The position numbers and the translations under genes are program-made. A stretch of 33,941 nt of DNA from GCA-2688265 sp964527395 (GTDB lineage Archaea > Nanobdellota > Nanobdellia > Woesearchaeales > GW2011-AR9), in assembly GCA_964527395.1 (NCBI GenBank), contig CAZGQD010000013.1:1-33941 (forward strand), read 5' to 3'. Below the pieces are notes generated by a model, which had not been told where the DNA came from, made no database searches, and saw nothing but the letters and a program-made list of their open reading frames with translations. Position 1 is the stretch's first letter. Each line of letters opens with the position of its first letter. Shown one piece after another: positions 24,100 through 32,425 of this stretch.

Positions 24100-25377
24100 A
24101 TGAAAAAACTAATACAAATTTTGACTGCTTTGGCAGTAATGTTTGCTCTAGTTGCTAACTTCGCTGTTGCTGATACTGCAAACCTGGAAATTACCAGTGT
24201 TGAAGTAAACGATAATGAAGTTACAGTTGGAGAAGACGCAACCACAATCCTTTCTGTAGAAGAAGGAGAAAATATTGAAGTACAAATTGCACTTCAAGCA
24301 AATGCAGATGTTGAAGACATTGAAGTTGAAATTGAAATCAGCGGATATGAATATGATGATCTTGAAGCAGAATCAGATTTATTTGATATTGCAGCAGGAA
24401 CCGTTAAGTATGTTACACTTGATCTAGACTTACCTAGAGAATTAGATGAAGAAACTTACTACTTAAGAATTCGTGTAGATGACCAAGCATCTTCAACCTT
24501 AGAACAAGTTGTTGAGCTTGCTGTTGAACCATCCCGTCACGGTTTAGAAGTTGCAGATATTAGCCTTTCAGCTACTACAGTTGAAGCTGGTAGAAGCGTT
24601 CTAACAACCGTTGAACTTGAAAACTACGGTAAAGTTAACGAAGAAGATGTTAAAGTAACTGTAGCAGTTCCAGCTTTAGGAATTAGCGCATCAGATTACA
24701 TTGACAACATTGAAGTTGATGATAACGACGGAACTACAACTGTTGAAGGAGTTTCCTACGAAACAACTGAAGAACTATTCCTATCAATCCCTGATTGTGC
24801 GGCTGCTGGTTCTTACGAATTAACTGTTGAAGTAGAATACGATTACGACCAAACTGTTAGCGAATCATACACATTAACTGTTACCGAAGGTGACTACTGT
24901 GACGAAAGTTCTAGTAGCTCAAGCGAAGAAAGACTTGTAATTGCAGTTGGCCCTGAAAGCCAAACAGCATCTCAAGGTGAAACTGCAACTTTTGCTATTG
25001 CTCTATCAAATGAAGGGGACGACTCAGAAACCTTTACTTTAGAGTTAAGCTCAGTTGACGGTGCTTTTGCAAGCCTAAGTGACAGCCTAGTTGTTTTAAG
25101 CGAAGGTGAATCCCAAGTTGTTTATGGATATGTTGCAATTAGTGACGCAACTGGAAACGTTCCAGTTACTTTATCCGTAGCTAACGAAGGAGAAACTATT
25201 GAAACTGTTAGCCTATCAGTAGAAGTAGAAGAAAGTGCATCAAGCGACTCAGCGAGCCTAAGAAACGCTCTTGAAATTGCTTTAATTGTACTTGTTGTTT
25301 TACTTGTACTTGTTGGACTAATCATCGGTTTCACAAGACTTCGTAAAGAAGACGACGAGGAACAAACATACTACTAA
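24100..25377 (+). CDS. S-layer-like / COG1361-type envelope protein, C-terminally anchored
   Basis: A 425-aa protein: signal peptide (AVA cleavage after residue 24), three beta-sandwich modules, a Ser-rich linker (ESSSSSSEE), a C-terminal membrane helix (ALEIALIVLVVLLVLVGLII) and a short acidic cytosolic tail ending EEQTYY. The second module (RHGLEVADISLSATTVEAGR ... VTVAVPALGISASDYID) and the tail are highly characteristic of putative S-layer proteins of Woesearchaeota/Pacearchaeota. It is likely an abundant wall component. Strong Shine-Dalgarno and own promoter fit high expression. It is a single-gene unit ending in a strong terminator-like region. Confidence 0.88.
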   Translation: MKKLIQILTALAVMFALVANFAVADTANLEITSVEVNDNEVTVGEDATTILSVEEGENIEVQIALQANADVEDIEVEIEISGYEYDDLEAESDLFDIAAGTVKYVTLDLDLPRELDEETYYLRIRVDDQASSTLEQVVELAVEPSRHGLEVADISLSATTVEAGRSVLTTVELENYGKVNEEDVKVTVAVPALGISASDYIDNIEVDDNDGTTTVEGVSYETTEELFLSIPDCAAAGSYELTVEVEYDYDQTVSESYTLTVTEGDYCDESSSSSSEERLVIAVGPESQTASQGETATFAIALSNEGDDSETFTLELSSVDGAFASLSDSLVVLSEGESQVVYGYVAISDATGNVPVTLSVANEGETIETVSLSVEVEESASSDSASLRNALEIALIVLVVLLVLVGLIIGFTRLRKEDDEEQTYY

Positions 25378-25388
25378 GTTAGTATGAC

Positions 25389-25437
25389 TGTCTTCCTCTT
25401 TTTTCCTTTTTTTTTTTAAATTTTCAAACGGAAGACA
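25389..25437 (+). terminator. terminator region: long T-tracts inside an 8-bp inverted repeat
   Basis: TGTCTTCC (25389-25396) and GGAAGACA (25430-25437) are perfect inverted repeats enclosing runs of T, with another T-run after. It follows the S-layer-like gene by a few bases. Confidence 0.65.
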
Positions 25438-25508
25438 CCCTTTTTTTCTTATTATTTAATCATTTGAGTACAATATTTATCAACTAAAAACCCACATCAT
25501 CTAACAAA

Positions 25509-25985
25509 ATGCCAAATAGCCAAAATCAAACTTTTGATTTTCAAACAATTCTAGATTCATATGCTATCAGAACAGTAAGAAGCAATAACTTTGGACCAAG
25601 ATTATCCTATTTCCTTCATGACGAACTATCTTGGGATCTCCCAGATCCAAATCAATTTACTGGTATAACTATAAGTGGCGCTCTAGTTGCAGTTTGCTGT
25701 CCTGCTAGCTACACAACAATGAATATAATCAGAAGAGATTTAAAAAGATTAATTCAAAGTCCAGAGCAAGTCTCAGAAACTCTCCAAGCCATCATTGATC
25801 AAAGTACCCAAAATGGTGCATTCAGAACATCTTATGGTCAAATTCTACAAAAAATTAGAGATTCAGAACCAACTAATCCAGACGCATATTGTTTAATAAC
25901 TCATTGGTATAAAAAGTCAGCAATCTTAACACCTCCAAGAAGAGGTCTATCAGTAGTAAGGCACACTCTCCCAAAAATCCAATAA
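25509..25985 (+). CDS. uncharacterised protein, 158 aa
   Basis: No family recognised. The protein begins MPNSQNQTFDFQTILDSYAI, has a hydrophobic core segment (GITISGALVAVCCPASY) and helical stretches after it, and ends in a basic PPRRGLSVVRHTLPKIQ. No signal peptide. A TATA-like ATATTTATC at about 25473 lies some 33 bases upstream of the ATG, consistent with a leaderless mRNA. Separate from the S-layer gene by a terminator, so probably not functionally linked. Confidence 0.6.
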   Translation: MPNSQNQTFDFQTILDSYAIRTVRSNNFGPRLSYFLHDELSWDLPDPNQFTGITISGALVAVCCPASYTTMNIIRRDLKRLIQSPEQVSETLQAIIDQSTQNGAFRTSYGQILQKIRDSEPTNPDAYCLITHWYKKSAILTPPRRGLSVVRHTLPKIQ

Positions 25986-26046
25986 AAACCAACAAAACCA
26001 ACAATAACCCAAAACCTATTTAAACCACAAATCCAAATAACTAATC

Positions 26047-26475
26047 ATGGCATGCTGCGACATTTTAGAAGTATTCAATGAAGAAGACAATCTTATCAAA
26101 GAGTACAAACACTGGAAACTCTTAGTAAGGAATAGAAACAAGACTCTAGGCAACTGTGTAGCAATCACAAAGAGACACATGGAAGAATTTTCAGAAATAA
26201 CTCCAGAAGAAATGCAAGACTTCCAGAATTTAGTAAAAGACACTGAAAAAGCCCTAAAAAAAGCCTTTTCATATGACAAAATTAACTATCTGATGCTTAT
26301 GATGAAAGACAAACACACTCATTTCCATATAATTCCAAGATATTGTCAATCAAAATCCTTCGCAGGTCAAGAATGGCATGATGAAAGCTGGCCAGCTATG
26401 CCTCCAAAAGGAAAACCAGCAATTCCACAAGAAATTCTAAACAAAGTAAAAGACGAAATAAAAAAACACATTTAG
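26047..26475 (+). CDS. HIT (histidine triad) family hydrolase
   Basis: A 142-aa protein with the histidine triad HTHFHII at 90-96 followed by PRY, in the sequence order of HIT nucleotide hydrolases or transferases (N-terminal KHWKLLVRNRNKTLGNCVAI, ITPEEMQDFQNLVKDTEKAL helix, then the triad). The substrate is not determinable; AMP-linked dinucleotides or nucleoside phosphoramidates are usual for the family. Start supported by TATTTAAA at 26017-26024, 30 bases upstream (leaderless). The following 41-aa gene starts eight bases after its stop. Confidence 0.9.
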   Translation: MACCDILEVFNEEDNLIKEYKHWKLLVRNRNKTLGNCVAITKRHMEEFSEITPEEMQDFQNLVKDTEKALKKAFSYDKINYLMLMMKDKHTHFHIIPRYCQSKSFAGQEWHDESWPAMPPKGKPAIPQEILNKVKDEIKKHI

Positions 26476-26483
26476 AAACAAAA

Positions 26484-26609
26484 ATGGCAAAAAAAATGTC
26501 CAAAAAAGAATTTAAGGAAGAATTAGCTAAAGCACAAAAGGATCCTAACTTTAAAAAAGAGCTTCAAGAATTTATCAAAGCCACCACTGGAATTTACAAA
26601 TCAGAGTAA
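26484..26609 (+). CDS. small basic protein, 41 aa
   Basis: MAKKMSKKEFKEELAKAQKD is followed by PNFKKELQEFIKATTGIYKS. It is highly charged and helical with no membrane segment. It lies eight bases after the HIT gene on the same strand and is probably co-transcribed. An unrecognised small conserved-looking protein; the full-length helical pattern and tidy spacing favour a real gene. Confidence 0.55.
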   Translation: MAKKMSKKEFKEELAKAQKDPNFKKELQEFIKATTGIYKSE

Positions 26610-26651
26610 GCTTCATAACCTTTTTAACTCAACCAAAAACCCCATCAAAAC

Positions 26652-27860
26652 ATGAAATCTCTAGACATAGCCATCATCGGTGCAGGCCCAATTGGTTGCC
26701 ACGCAGCCACTCTTCTAGCACAGCAAGGCCATAAAGTAACAGTCTATGAAGAACATAAAAAAGTTGGAGAACCAATCCAGTGCACAGGTCTACTCACAAA
26801 AGACTTTGACAAATTCTTCCCAAACATCAACAAGCAAGAATTTCTTATAAACACTTTCACAGAAGTCAAAGTCATCTCAAAGAACCAAACTCTAACCACA
26901 AAGCAAAAAGAATACCTTGTATGCAGAACTAAATTCGATCAGAGCTTTAAAAACCGAGCAATCCAAGCAGGCGCCACAATCAAAGAACAACACTCCTTTA
27001 TAAGGAAAGAAGGCAGAGGCCTAATCATAAAAGACAAACAAAACAACAAAGAATTCAAAATCACTCCTCACTTAGTTATCGCAGCAGACGGCCCACTCAG
27101 CAAGACTGCCAAAGCCTACAACTTATATGAAAAAAGCAGAAAAAACTACTACGGCATCCAAGCTGTAGTAACAAAACAAACCCAAAAAGACTCTAATGAT
27201 TCTAAAGAAACAATCAAAACAAATGCTCCAAACGAAACCAAGCACCCACAATCACAAGACACATTCAACAACCACCAATTCATCACCTACTTCAACAACA
27301 ACCTTTGCCCAGACTTCTTCATTTGGGATGTCCCAGAAAACAAAAACCAAAGTAGAGTTGGATTAGCTTCAAAACAACCCCCAAAAAAGTTCTTCGACAA
27401 AATCATAAAACAAAACAACTACAAAATAGAACACATGCAAGCAGGAGTAATCCCAATCTATTCTCACAAACAAAAGATGCAAAAAGACAACTGCTACTTA
27501 TTAGGCGACGCAGCTGGTCACGTAAAAGCAACAACTTTGGGCGGCTTAATCCCAGGTTTAAGAGCAGCAAAGATTCTAGCAACAAAAATCAACACAAACA
27601 CTCACAAAAACGGCGGCTACCACAGAGCATTAAAACCCTTAAGAAGAGAACTCTTATTACACAGACTAATCAGAGATCTCATGGACAAATTCACTAACAA
27701 AGATTGGGACAGATTAATCACACTAACAAAACAAAATAAAATAAAAAAAGTATTTGAAAAATATTCAAGAGACAACCCCATCCCTTTAACCTTCCTCTCC
27801 CTCCTAAAAGAACCAAGATATTTATATCTGATCAGACACTTCCCAAAACTATTGTTCTAA
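26652..27860 (+). CDS. geranylgeranyl reductase family FAD-dependent oxidoreductase
   Basis: A 402-aa flavoprotein with the Rossmann FAD motif IAIIGAGPIGCHAATLLA (GxGxxG at 10-15), the family motif GEPIQCTGLL at 39-48 and the second FAD motif YLLGDAAGHVKATTLGG near 285. Members saturate the isoprenoid chains of archaeal ether lipids (digeranylgeranylglycerophospholipid reductase) or related prenyl groups. Length is normal. A Lys/Asn/Thr-rich insert (about 190-210) interrupts the middle. It stands on its own weak promoter (TTTTTAA at 26621-26627, ATG 31 bases away, leaderless). It supports an archaeal, lipid-making host. Confidence 0.87.
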   Translation: MKSLDIAIIGAGPIGCHAATLLAQQGHKVTVYEEHKKVGEPIQCTGLLTKDFDKFFPNINKQEFLINTFTEVKVISKNQTLTTKQKEYLVCRTKFDQSFKNRAIQAGATIKEQHSFIRKEGRGLIIKDKQNNKEFKITPHLVIAADGPLSKTAKAYNLYEKSRKNYYGIQAVVTKQTQKDSNDSKETIKTNAPNETKHPQSQDTFNNHQFITYFNNNLCPDFFIWDVPENKNQSRVGLASKQPPKKFFDKIIKQNNYKIEHMQAGVIPIYSHKQKMQKDNCYLLGDAAGHVKATTLGGLIPGLRAAKILATKINTNTHKNGGYHRALKPLRRELLLHRLIRDLMDKFTNKDWDRLITLTKQNKIKKVFEKYSRDNPIPLTFLSLLKEPRYLYLIRHFPKLLF

Positions 27861-27876
27861 CATCCAAATCCAAACA

Positions 27877-27968
27877 TTTATATACGCAAAATATCTTTCT
27901 TTAACAACAAATCAAGCTAATTCATATAGCTAGTTCTCTCAATGTAGAGAACAAAATAAAAAAGAGGT
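27877..27968 (+). promoter_or_regulatory. promoter and structured leader of a small membrane-protein gene
   Basis: TATA box TTTATATA (27877-27884), then two stem-loops in the expected ~70-base leader: AGCTA/TAGCT (27915-27931) and GTTCTCT-CAATGT-AGAGAAC (27933-27952), then Shine-Dalgarno GAGGT (27964-27968). This is unlike the leaderless neighbours. Confidence 0.5.
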
Positions 27969-27974
27969 TAAACG

Positions 27975-28229
27975 ATGGCTAAAAAAAGAACAAGTTCTAA
28001 GAAGCGAGCTTCCAGCTCAAAGAAAAGAACATCTAAAAAAAGAGCTCCAGCAACAATTCCAATTTCGGCTCCTGCATGTTCACCATGTGATAAATGGACT
28101 GGATTAGGAATTTTCTTCCTAGGTGCTCTAATCATCCTTAATGGATGGAGAGGCTGGACTGAGTGGCACGTTTTCGTAGGTCTATTAGTTGGTCTATACG
28201 GTCTTTGGTACTATTTTAAGTACGGATGA
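27975..28229 (+). CDS. small membrane protein with a histone-like basic N-terminus, 84 aa
   Basis: The first ~25 residues are Lys/Arg/Ser repeats (KKRTSSKKRASSSKKRTSKK), like a nucleic-acid-binding or histone-tail stretch. A CSPC pair follows near residues 35-38, then two membrane helices (GLGIFFLGALIILNGW and FVGLLVGLYGLWYYF). The basic part would lie on the cytosolic face, so it might tether DNA or ribosomes to the membrane; that is inference. Start fixed by GAGGT six bases upstream. Confidence 0.75.
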   Translation: MAKKRTSSKKRASSSKKRTSKKRAPATIPISAPACSPCDKWTGLGIFFLGALIILNGWRGWTEWHVFVGLLVGLYGLWYYFKYG

Positions 28230-28343
28230 ACCTATAATACAACAAAACAACATTTTATTTTTTTTATCTTAACTTTTCTCAAGAACAAATTCAACTTCTA
28301 TAATACCACAATCTTAATAAATCTTCAATCTTACATATGATTC

Positions 28344-28679
28344 ATGGTAGCATATCAAACAACTTCAACAATAACTTTTGTAGGATGGGACAGATCTGAA
28401 CAATCAGTTCCACAAGGCACAGTATATTTTCCTTCAGCAGGTGTCAGAGTTTCTCCTGGTTCTGAGCCACAACCAATTAGTCCAAGAGAAACAGACTATT
28501 TGAATTCTTCACAAGGTGAATTAATGTATGGAGTTTCAGCATCCCTTCGTACAGTAGGTGTACCAACTGATCAAGCAACACGTCTTCTAGCTTTAAATCC
28601 AAGCTCTATTTGTGACGCTGTTTCTAGAATGGGCGATGCAAAACTTCCAGAAAGAAGAGAATTACCAAGATTCATCTAA
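28344..28679 (+). CDS. uncharacterised protein, 111 aa
   Basis: No family recognised. The product starts MVAYQTTSTITFVGWDRSEQ, has a short beta-rich N-terminal half (SVPQGTVYFPSAGVRVSPGS) and a helical C-terminal half (ATRLLALNPSSICDAVSRMG). TTAATAAA at 28314-28321 is 30 bases upstream of the ATG, giving a leaderless mRNA. It converges with the PUA-like gene. The 28230-28343 gap holds T-tracts that may terminate the previous gene. Confidence 0.6.
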   Translation: MVAYQTTSTITFVGWDRSEQSVPQGTVYFPSAGVRVSPGSEPQPISPRETDYLNSSQGELMYGVSASLRTVGVPTDQATRLLALNPSSICDAVSRMGDAKLPERRELPRFI

Positions 28680-28737
28680 ACAACCAAACAGAATCTATAC
28701 TCTAAGAGAAACAAAGCCCTACAAAAAACAAAAGCAA

Positions 28738-29238
28738 CTAAACAATCACCGTTCCTCTGTAAGCCTTAGGCACATAATTCAAAATATATTTCTCTTTAAT
28801 TTGTGCTGGGCAAAATACTTCTCCACGAAAAGACAATAACACACTCTTAGCGTCACTCTTCACAGTCTTCACATCTTCTCCTTTCATATACTTCAAATAC
28901 TCTTCCTCAGAAAGCTCAACTACATTAAGCAACTCAACCTTTTCCTCTTTAGCTTTCTGCCCAATCATTTGCGCAGCTTGCATACTTAACCGAATAAAGT
29001 TCCCTTTTCTCTCACAAAAGTAAAATCCTCCTTTATCAATCCGAAGTCCCTCAATATCAAAATCCAAAAAAGAAGAATTAACCATATAGACTTTACCTTT
29101 AGGGGTCTCATAAAATAAGAACCCACGATCAATTTCGATCCCAAAACTATCCAAGATACCTTCAAAAATGACCTTAATCTCCTTCCTACGTAACCGTTTA
29201 ATTTTCTGCATAAACCCACAGAACAAGCTTCCTTTCAT
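28738..29238 (-). CDS. PUA-like RNA-binding protein, NOL1/NOP2/Fmu-associated type
   Basis: A 166-aa protein whose C-terminal part (VELSEEEYLKYMKGEDVKTV, then VLLSFRGEVFCPAQIKEKYI and LNYVPKAYR) matches the PUA-like domain found at the C-terminus of RsmF-type rRNA methyltransferases and as a stand-alone archaeal protein; LRIDKGGFYFCERKGNFIRL fits the preceding strand pair. It should bind RNA in ribosome or tRNA maturation. No methyltransferase part is present. The start is unsure: the more family-like start is the ATG at 29211 (MQKIKRLRRKEIK), nine codons inside. The upstream region is occupied by an inverted-repeat element at 29260. Confidence 0.75.
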   Translation of the reverse strand: MKGSLFCGFMQKIKRLRRKEIKVIFEGILDSFGIEIDRGFLFYETPKGKVYMVNSSFLDFDIEGLRIDKGGFYFCERKGNFIRLSMQAAQMIGQKAKEEKVELLNVVELSEEEYLKYMKGEDVKTVKSDAKSVLLSFRGEVFCPAQIKEKYILNYVPKAYRGTVIV

Positions 29239-29259
29239 AAGCTTTTGCCTTAAAAATTG

Positions 29260-29408
29260 CTTTGTAGAAAATGTATGGGGGGCGTAAAGTGCAGAACAAG
29301 GCCATCTAACTTCTTACCAAACGACCCGAAGCGAGCATAGCGAGTGAGTGCGGAGAAGAGCCTCTTCGCTAATCGCCCCCATCGAGCAACGCGAGATTTT
29401 CTACAAAG
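29260..29408. mobile_element. 149-bp inverted-repeat element (MITE-like) between divergent genes
   Basis: Perfect 13-bp terminal inverted repeats CTTTGTAGAAAAT (29260-29272) and ATTTTCTACAAAG (29396-29408). Inside them is a second pair, ATGGGGGGCG (29275-29284) and CGCCCCCAT (29374-29382), plus GAAGAG/CTCTTC. It is much more GC-rich than the surroundings and has no coding frame of note. No clear target-site duplication is visible. It may be a non-autonomous element or a structured RNA. The rest of 29239-29622 holds the promoter of the next gene. Confidence 0.5.
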
Positions 29409-29448
29409 GTGATAAAAAACCAAGCAACCTACTACAACAAACTCAAGA

Positions 29449-29487
29449 ACTACTCAAAAGTAACATATCGTCCACAAACCTTATAAA
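29449..29487 (+). promoter_or_regulatory. promoter with 16-bp upstream motif, surface gene at 29623
   Basis: ACTACTCAAAAGTAAC (29449-29464) is followed after exactly 15 bases by CTTATAAA (29480-29487). The same 16 bases and same spacing recur at 32864-32902. The leader would be about 110 bases long and includes a Shine-Dalgarno GGAG at 29610-29613. Confidence 0.65.
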
Positions 29488-29622
29488 CAATTCTTCTTCC
29501 TAAGTATAAAATATTGGCTATTTCGAGGCTAAAAACCTACGATAACGACAATATAACAAACCAACAACATAATCACCAACTAACGGTAATAAAATTTACA
29601 AAAAAATATGGAGAAGATATAC

Positions 29623-32379
29623 ATGAAATATCTAAAATTTTTCGCAATATTTCTGATGCTTAGTCTAGCGTTAACAAGTATAGTTCACGCTGATTATGAC
29701 ACTTTAGTAACAGAATACGATACTTATGGTACAACTCTAACAACTTTAGAGACTGACATGGATTCTGCAATTACTAATGCAGATTATGATGACTTAGAAT
29801 CGTTATACTACGATTTATACAACGAAATGATTGACACTTTGCTGCCAATCAAATACAACACAATAGAGCAATTAAACACAGAAGAGATCAGCCAAGAAGA
29901 ATATGATGAATTATTCACATCCTTCGAAACTTACTACGAAGATTCTATGACTCTTTTAGATGAAACAGCATCTACACTTTCAACTGAAGTGAGTGAAGCT
30001 TACTACACATATCTTTACAATATTATGTTCACTGAAATCAGTTATGAAAACATGCTTGTTGATTACGAAATCACATTAAACTATGATGATGAAGAAGATG
30101 TTGAACTTATGAATGATAGGTATGAAGTATATCTTGGTGGATTAAGTGCAGCAATGACTTCTTTAGATGATGAAATTCTTAATGTGGATGCATCTTTCTC
30201 AAGTGGAGATATTGACACTGATCAATACAATGTTTTAGAAGATTTATACGACACATTAATAGCTAGCATGGAAACTTCAGAAGAAGAAATCTCTGCTAAC
30301 TTAGTTGACACTTCAACTAACAATGCGCCTCAATTCAGTTCTGCTACAGACAATTATGTAATGTATCCTGAGGAAACATTCAGTGAAGAATTCTTAGCAA
30401 CAGATGGAGATTTAGATGATATTACTTTCACAATCACTCAAACCTGTGACACCTGCACTGCAAGCACATTCGACGCAGACACTCATCTAACACAAGAAGG
30501 CACAAGTTCAATTGCTAACCATGAACAAGCAATAATTACTTGGACCCCTACAACTGGAGATCAAGGAACTCACACATTTACTTTAACTGCAAGCGATGGA
30601 ACAGACTCAACTGACTTCACTTTCACTGTTACAGTTTACGTAGACAGTGATGGCGACGGGATCTCAGACTCTTACGACATCTGCGAGAACGGAGATGACA
30701 CTGTAGACTCTGATGATGATGGAACTCCAGACGATTGTGACCTTTGTGAAGGAAGTGACGATACTGTAGACACAGATGGCGATGGCATCCCTGATGGGTG
30801 TGACGTTTGTGAAGCTGGTGACGATGCAACTGACACTGATGGTGATGGTATTGCAGATTCATGTGATAATTGTCCTAGCACTGCAAACGCTAATCAAGAA
30901 GACTCAGATGGCGATGGTATTGGAGATCTATGTGACTCTTGTGCATCTGACGCAGATGGCGATGGTGTTTGTGATGAATCTGACATTTGTTCAGCAGGTG
31001 ATGATAATGTAGACACTGACGCTGACGGAACTCCTGATGCATGTGACCTTTGCGAAAACTACGATGACGCAATTGACACTGACGCAGACGGAACACCAGA
31101 TATGTGCGATGACGAAGTTTATTACACAATTAGCCCAGAGGCTGACGCAACAGATCTAGCAATTGACTCAACAATAATCATTACTTACATTGAACAGTTA
31201 TACACTGACATGCAAGTAGATTTAACCACATATGATGAATTAGTTAGTCAAATCGGAACTGCACCAACATTAACAGCAGCTGATGGCACAACAGTAGATT
31301 TCACAGCTACATTTGATGGAACTACCTTAACAATAACTCCAAACGAAAATTTAGCTTATGAAACAGTTTACACAGTAGCTATCAACTACAACAATATGGT
31401 TCAAGATAACGATATAAATGCAGTTGAAGATTTAAGTTACAGCTTTACTACAGCAGCAAACGAAGCACCAGTTGCAACAGTTACAGCTCAAACAGCATTA
31501 ATCAATGAAGAGTTCACATATGATATCGTCTTAACAGATAACGAAGATATCAGTATCACTAGTACTTCAATAAGTTGCACAAGTGACTGTAGTTCAACCA
31601 GCTTCGATCTAACTAACGGAATCACCTATGATGAAAGCACAAAAACAATTTCATTAACTTGGACTCCAACTGAAGATGATTATGGTGTTCAAACCCTAAG
31701 CATTAATGTAAGTGACAGTCTAGGACTAGAGACTCAAATAGATCTTGAAATTACTGTAAAATACGCTTCTGACCACGAACTAACCTTAAGAGAGTTTGAA
31801 GAACAATTCGAAGAGTACGATGATGATTTTGACGATTTCGAAGATGATTTAGGTGACGCTCAAAGGCACGATGACGAAGACGACATTGAAGACGCGCAAG
31901 ATGACTTAAACGATTTACTTGACGACCTAGAAGATATGCTAGATGACTTAGGAAGTTTAGAAGAAGACATCAAGGATGCTAGAGATGACGACGAAATCAC
32001 AGAAGATGAAGAAGACGACATGCTAGATAGGGTAGACGATCTTGTAGACGATGCAGAAGACATCGTAGATGAAATCAAAGCTCTATTAGGTATAGAAGAC
32101 GACACAAGCAACGATAACACTGACAACTCAGGCGACAACGGTTCAGGTGACACTACTACAACCACAACTGATAATACTGACAACACTGAAACAGTAGATT
32201 CAACAGAAGACTCAGATAACAACCAAGGAACTATCTATCAACAAATCAATAGTTGGCAAGATCTAAAAGGCCTAGTTATTATGTTGGCTGGTGTTGTAAT
32301 TGTCTTTGCAACCTTAATCTTCTTGGTAGCCTTAATGGCAACAAAACCACCTAAGAAGAAAGCAAAGTCAAAGCAATAA
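29623..32379 (+). CDS. surface protein with TSP3 calcium repeats, Ig-like and SbsA-type domains, membrane anchor
   Basis: I start at ATG 29623 (MKYLKFFAIF) because GGAG at 29610-29613 precedes it and the signal peptide then begins normally; an ATG at 29608 overlaps that site. The 918-aa product has a signal peptide (VHA cleavage after 23), a helical ~200-aa N-terminal part, an Ig/cadherin-like module with cysteines (CDTCTASTF), about seven TSP3 calcium repeats (DSDGDGISDSYDIC onward), a Big_5/SbsA-like module (TISPEADATDLAIDSTIIIT), another Ig-like module, an extremely Asp/Glu-rich helical stretch, a Thr/Asp linker, a membrane helix (LVIMLAGVVIVFATLIFLVA) and a basic cytosolic tail (KPPKKKAKSKQ). 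Confidence 0.85.
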   Translation: MKYLKFFAIFLMLSLALTSIVHADYDTLVTEYDTYGTTLTTLETDMDSAITNADYDDLESLYYDLYNEMIDTLLPIKYNTIEQLNTEEISQEEYDELFTSFETYYEDSMTLLDETASTLSTEVSEAYYTYLYNIMFTEISYENMLVDYEITLNYDDEEDVELMNDRYEVYLGGLSAAMTSLDDEILNVDASFSSGDIDTDQYNVLEDLYDTLIASMETSEEEISANLVDTSTNNAPQFSSATDNYVMYPEETFSEEFLATDGDLDDITFTITQTCDTCTASTFDADTHLTQEGTSSIANHEQAIITWTPTTGDQGTHTFTLTASDGTDSTDFTFTVTVYVDSDGDGISDSYDICENGDDTVDSDDDGTPDDCDLCEGSDDTVDTDGDGIPDGCDVCEAGDDATDTDGDGIADSCDNCPSTANANQEDSDGDGIGDLCDSCASDADGDGVCDESDICSAGDDNVDTDADGTPDACDLCENYDDAIDTDADGTPDMCDDEVYYTISPEADATDLAIDSTIIITYIEQLYTDMQVDLTTYDELVSQIGTAPTLTAADGTTVDFTATFDGTTLTITPNENLAYETVYTVAINYNNMVQDNDINAVEDLSYSFTTAANEAPVATVTAQTALINEEFTYDIVLTDNEDISITSTSISCTSDCSSTSFDLTNGITYDESTKTISLTWTPTEDDYGVQTLSINVSDSLGLETQIDLEITVKYASDHELTLREFEEQFEEYDDDFDDFEDDLGDAQRHDDEDDIEDAQDDLNDLLDDLEDMLDDLGSLEEDIKDARDDDEITEDEEDDMLDRVDDLVDDAEDIVDEIKALLGIEDDTSNDNTDNSGDNGSGDTTTTTTDNTDNTETVDSTEDSDNNQGTIYQQINSWQDLKGLVIMLAGVVIVFATLIFLVALMATKPPKKKAKSKQ

Positions 32380-32425
32380 ACCTTCTTTTTTTATTTTTTA
32401 TTTACTTTTTTTCTCTAACTTTAAA

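Noticed and set aside
29330..29400. GC-rich segment considered as tRNA or rRNA fragment
   Set aside because: No cloverleaf; it is bounded by perfect terminal inverted repeats and fits an element better.
30629..31129. Minus-strand His/Arg- or Ser-rich frames over the TSP3 region
   Set aside because: They are antisense shadows of Asp-rich repeats (GAT/GAC read as ATC/GTC or in other frames).
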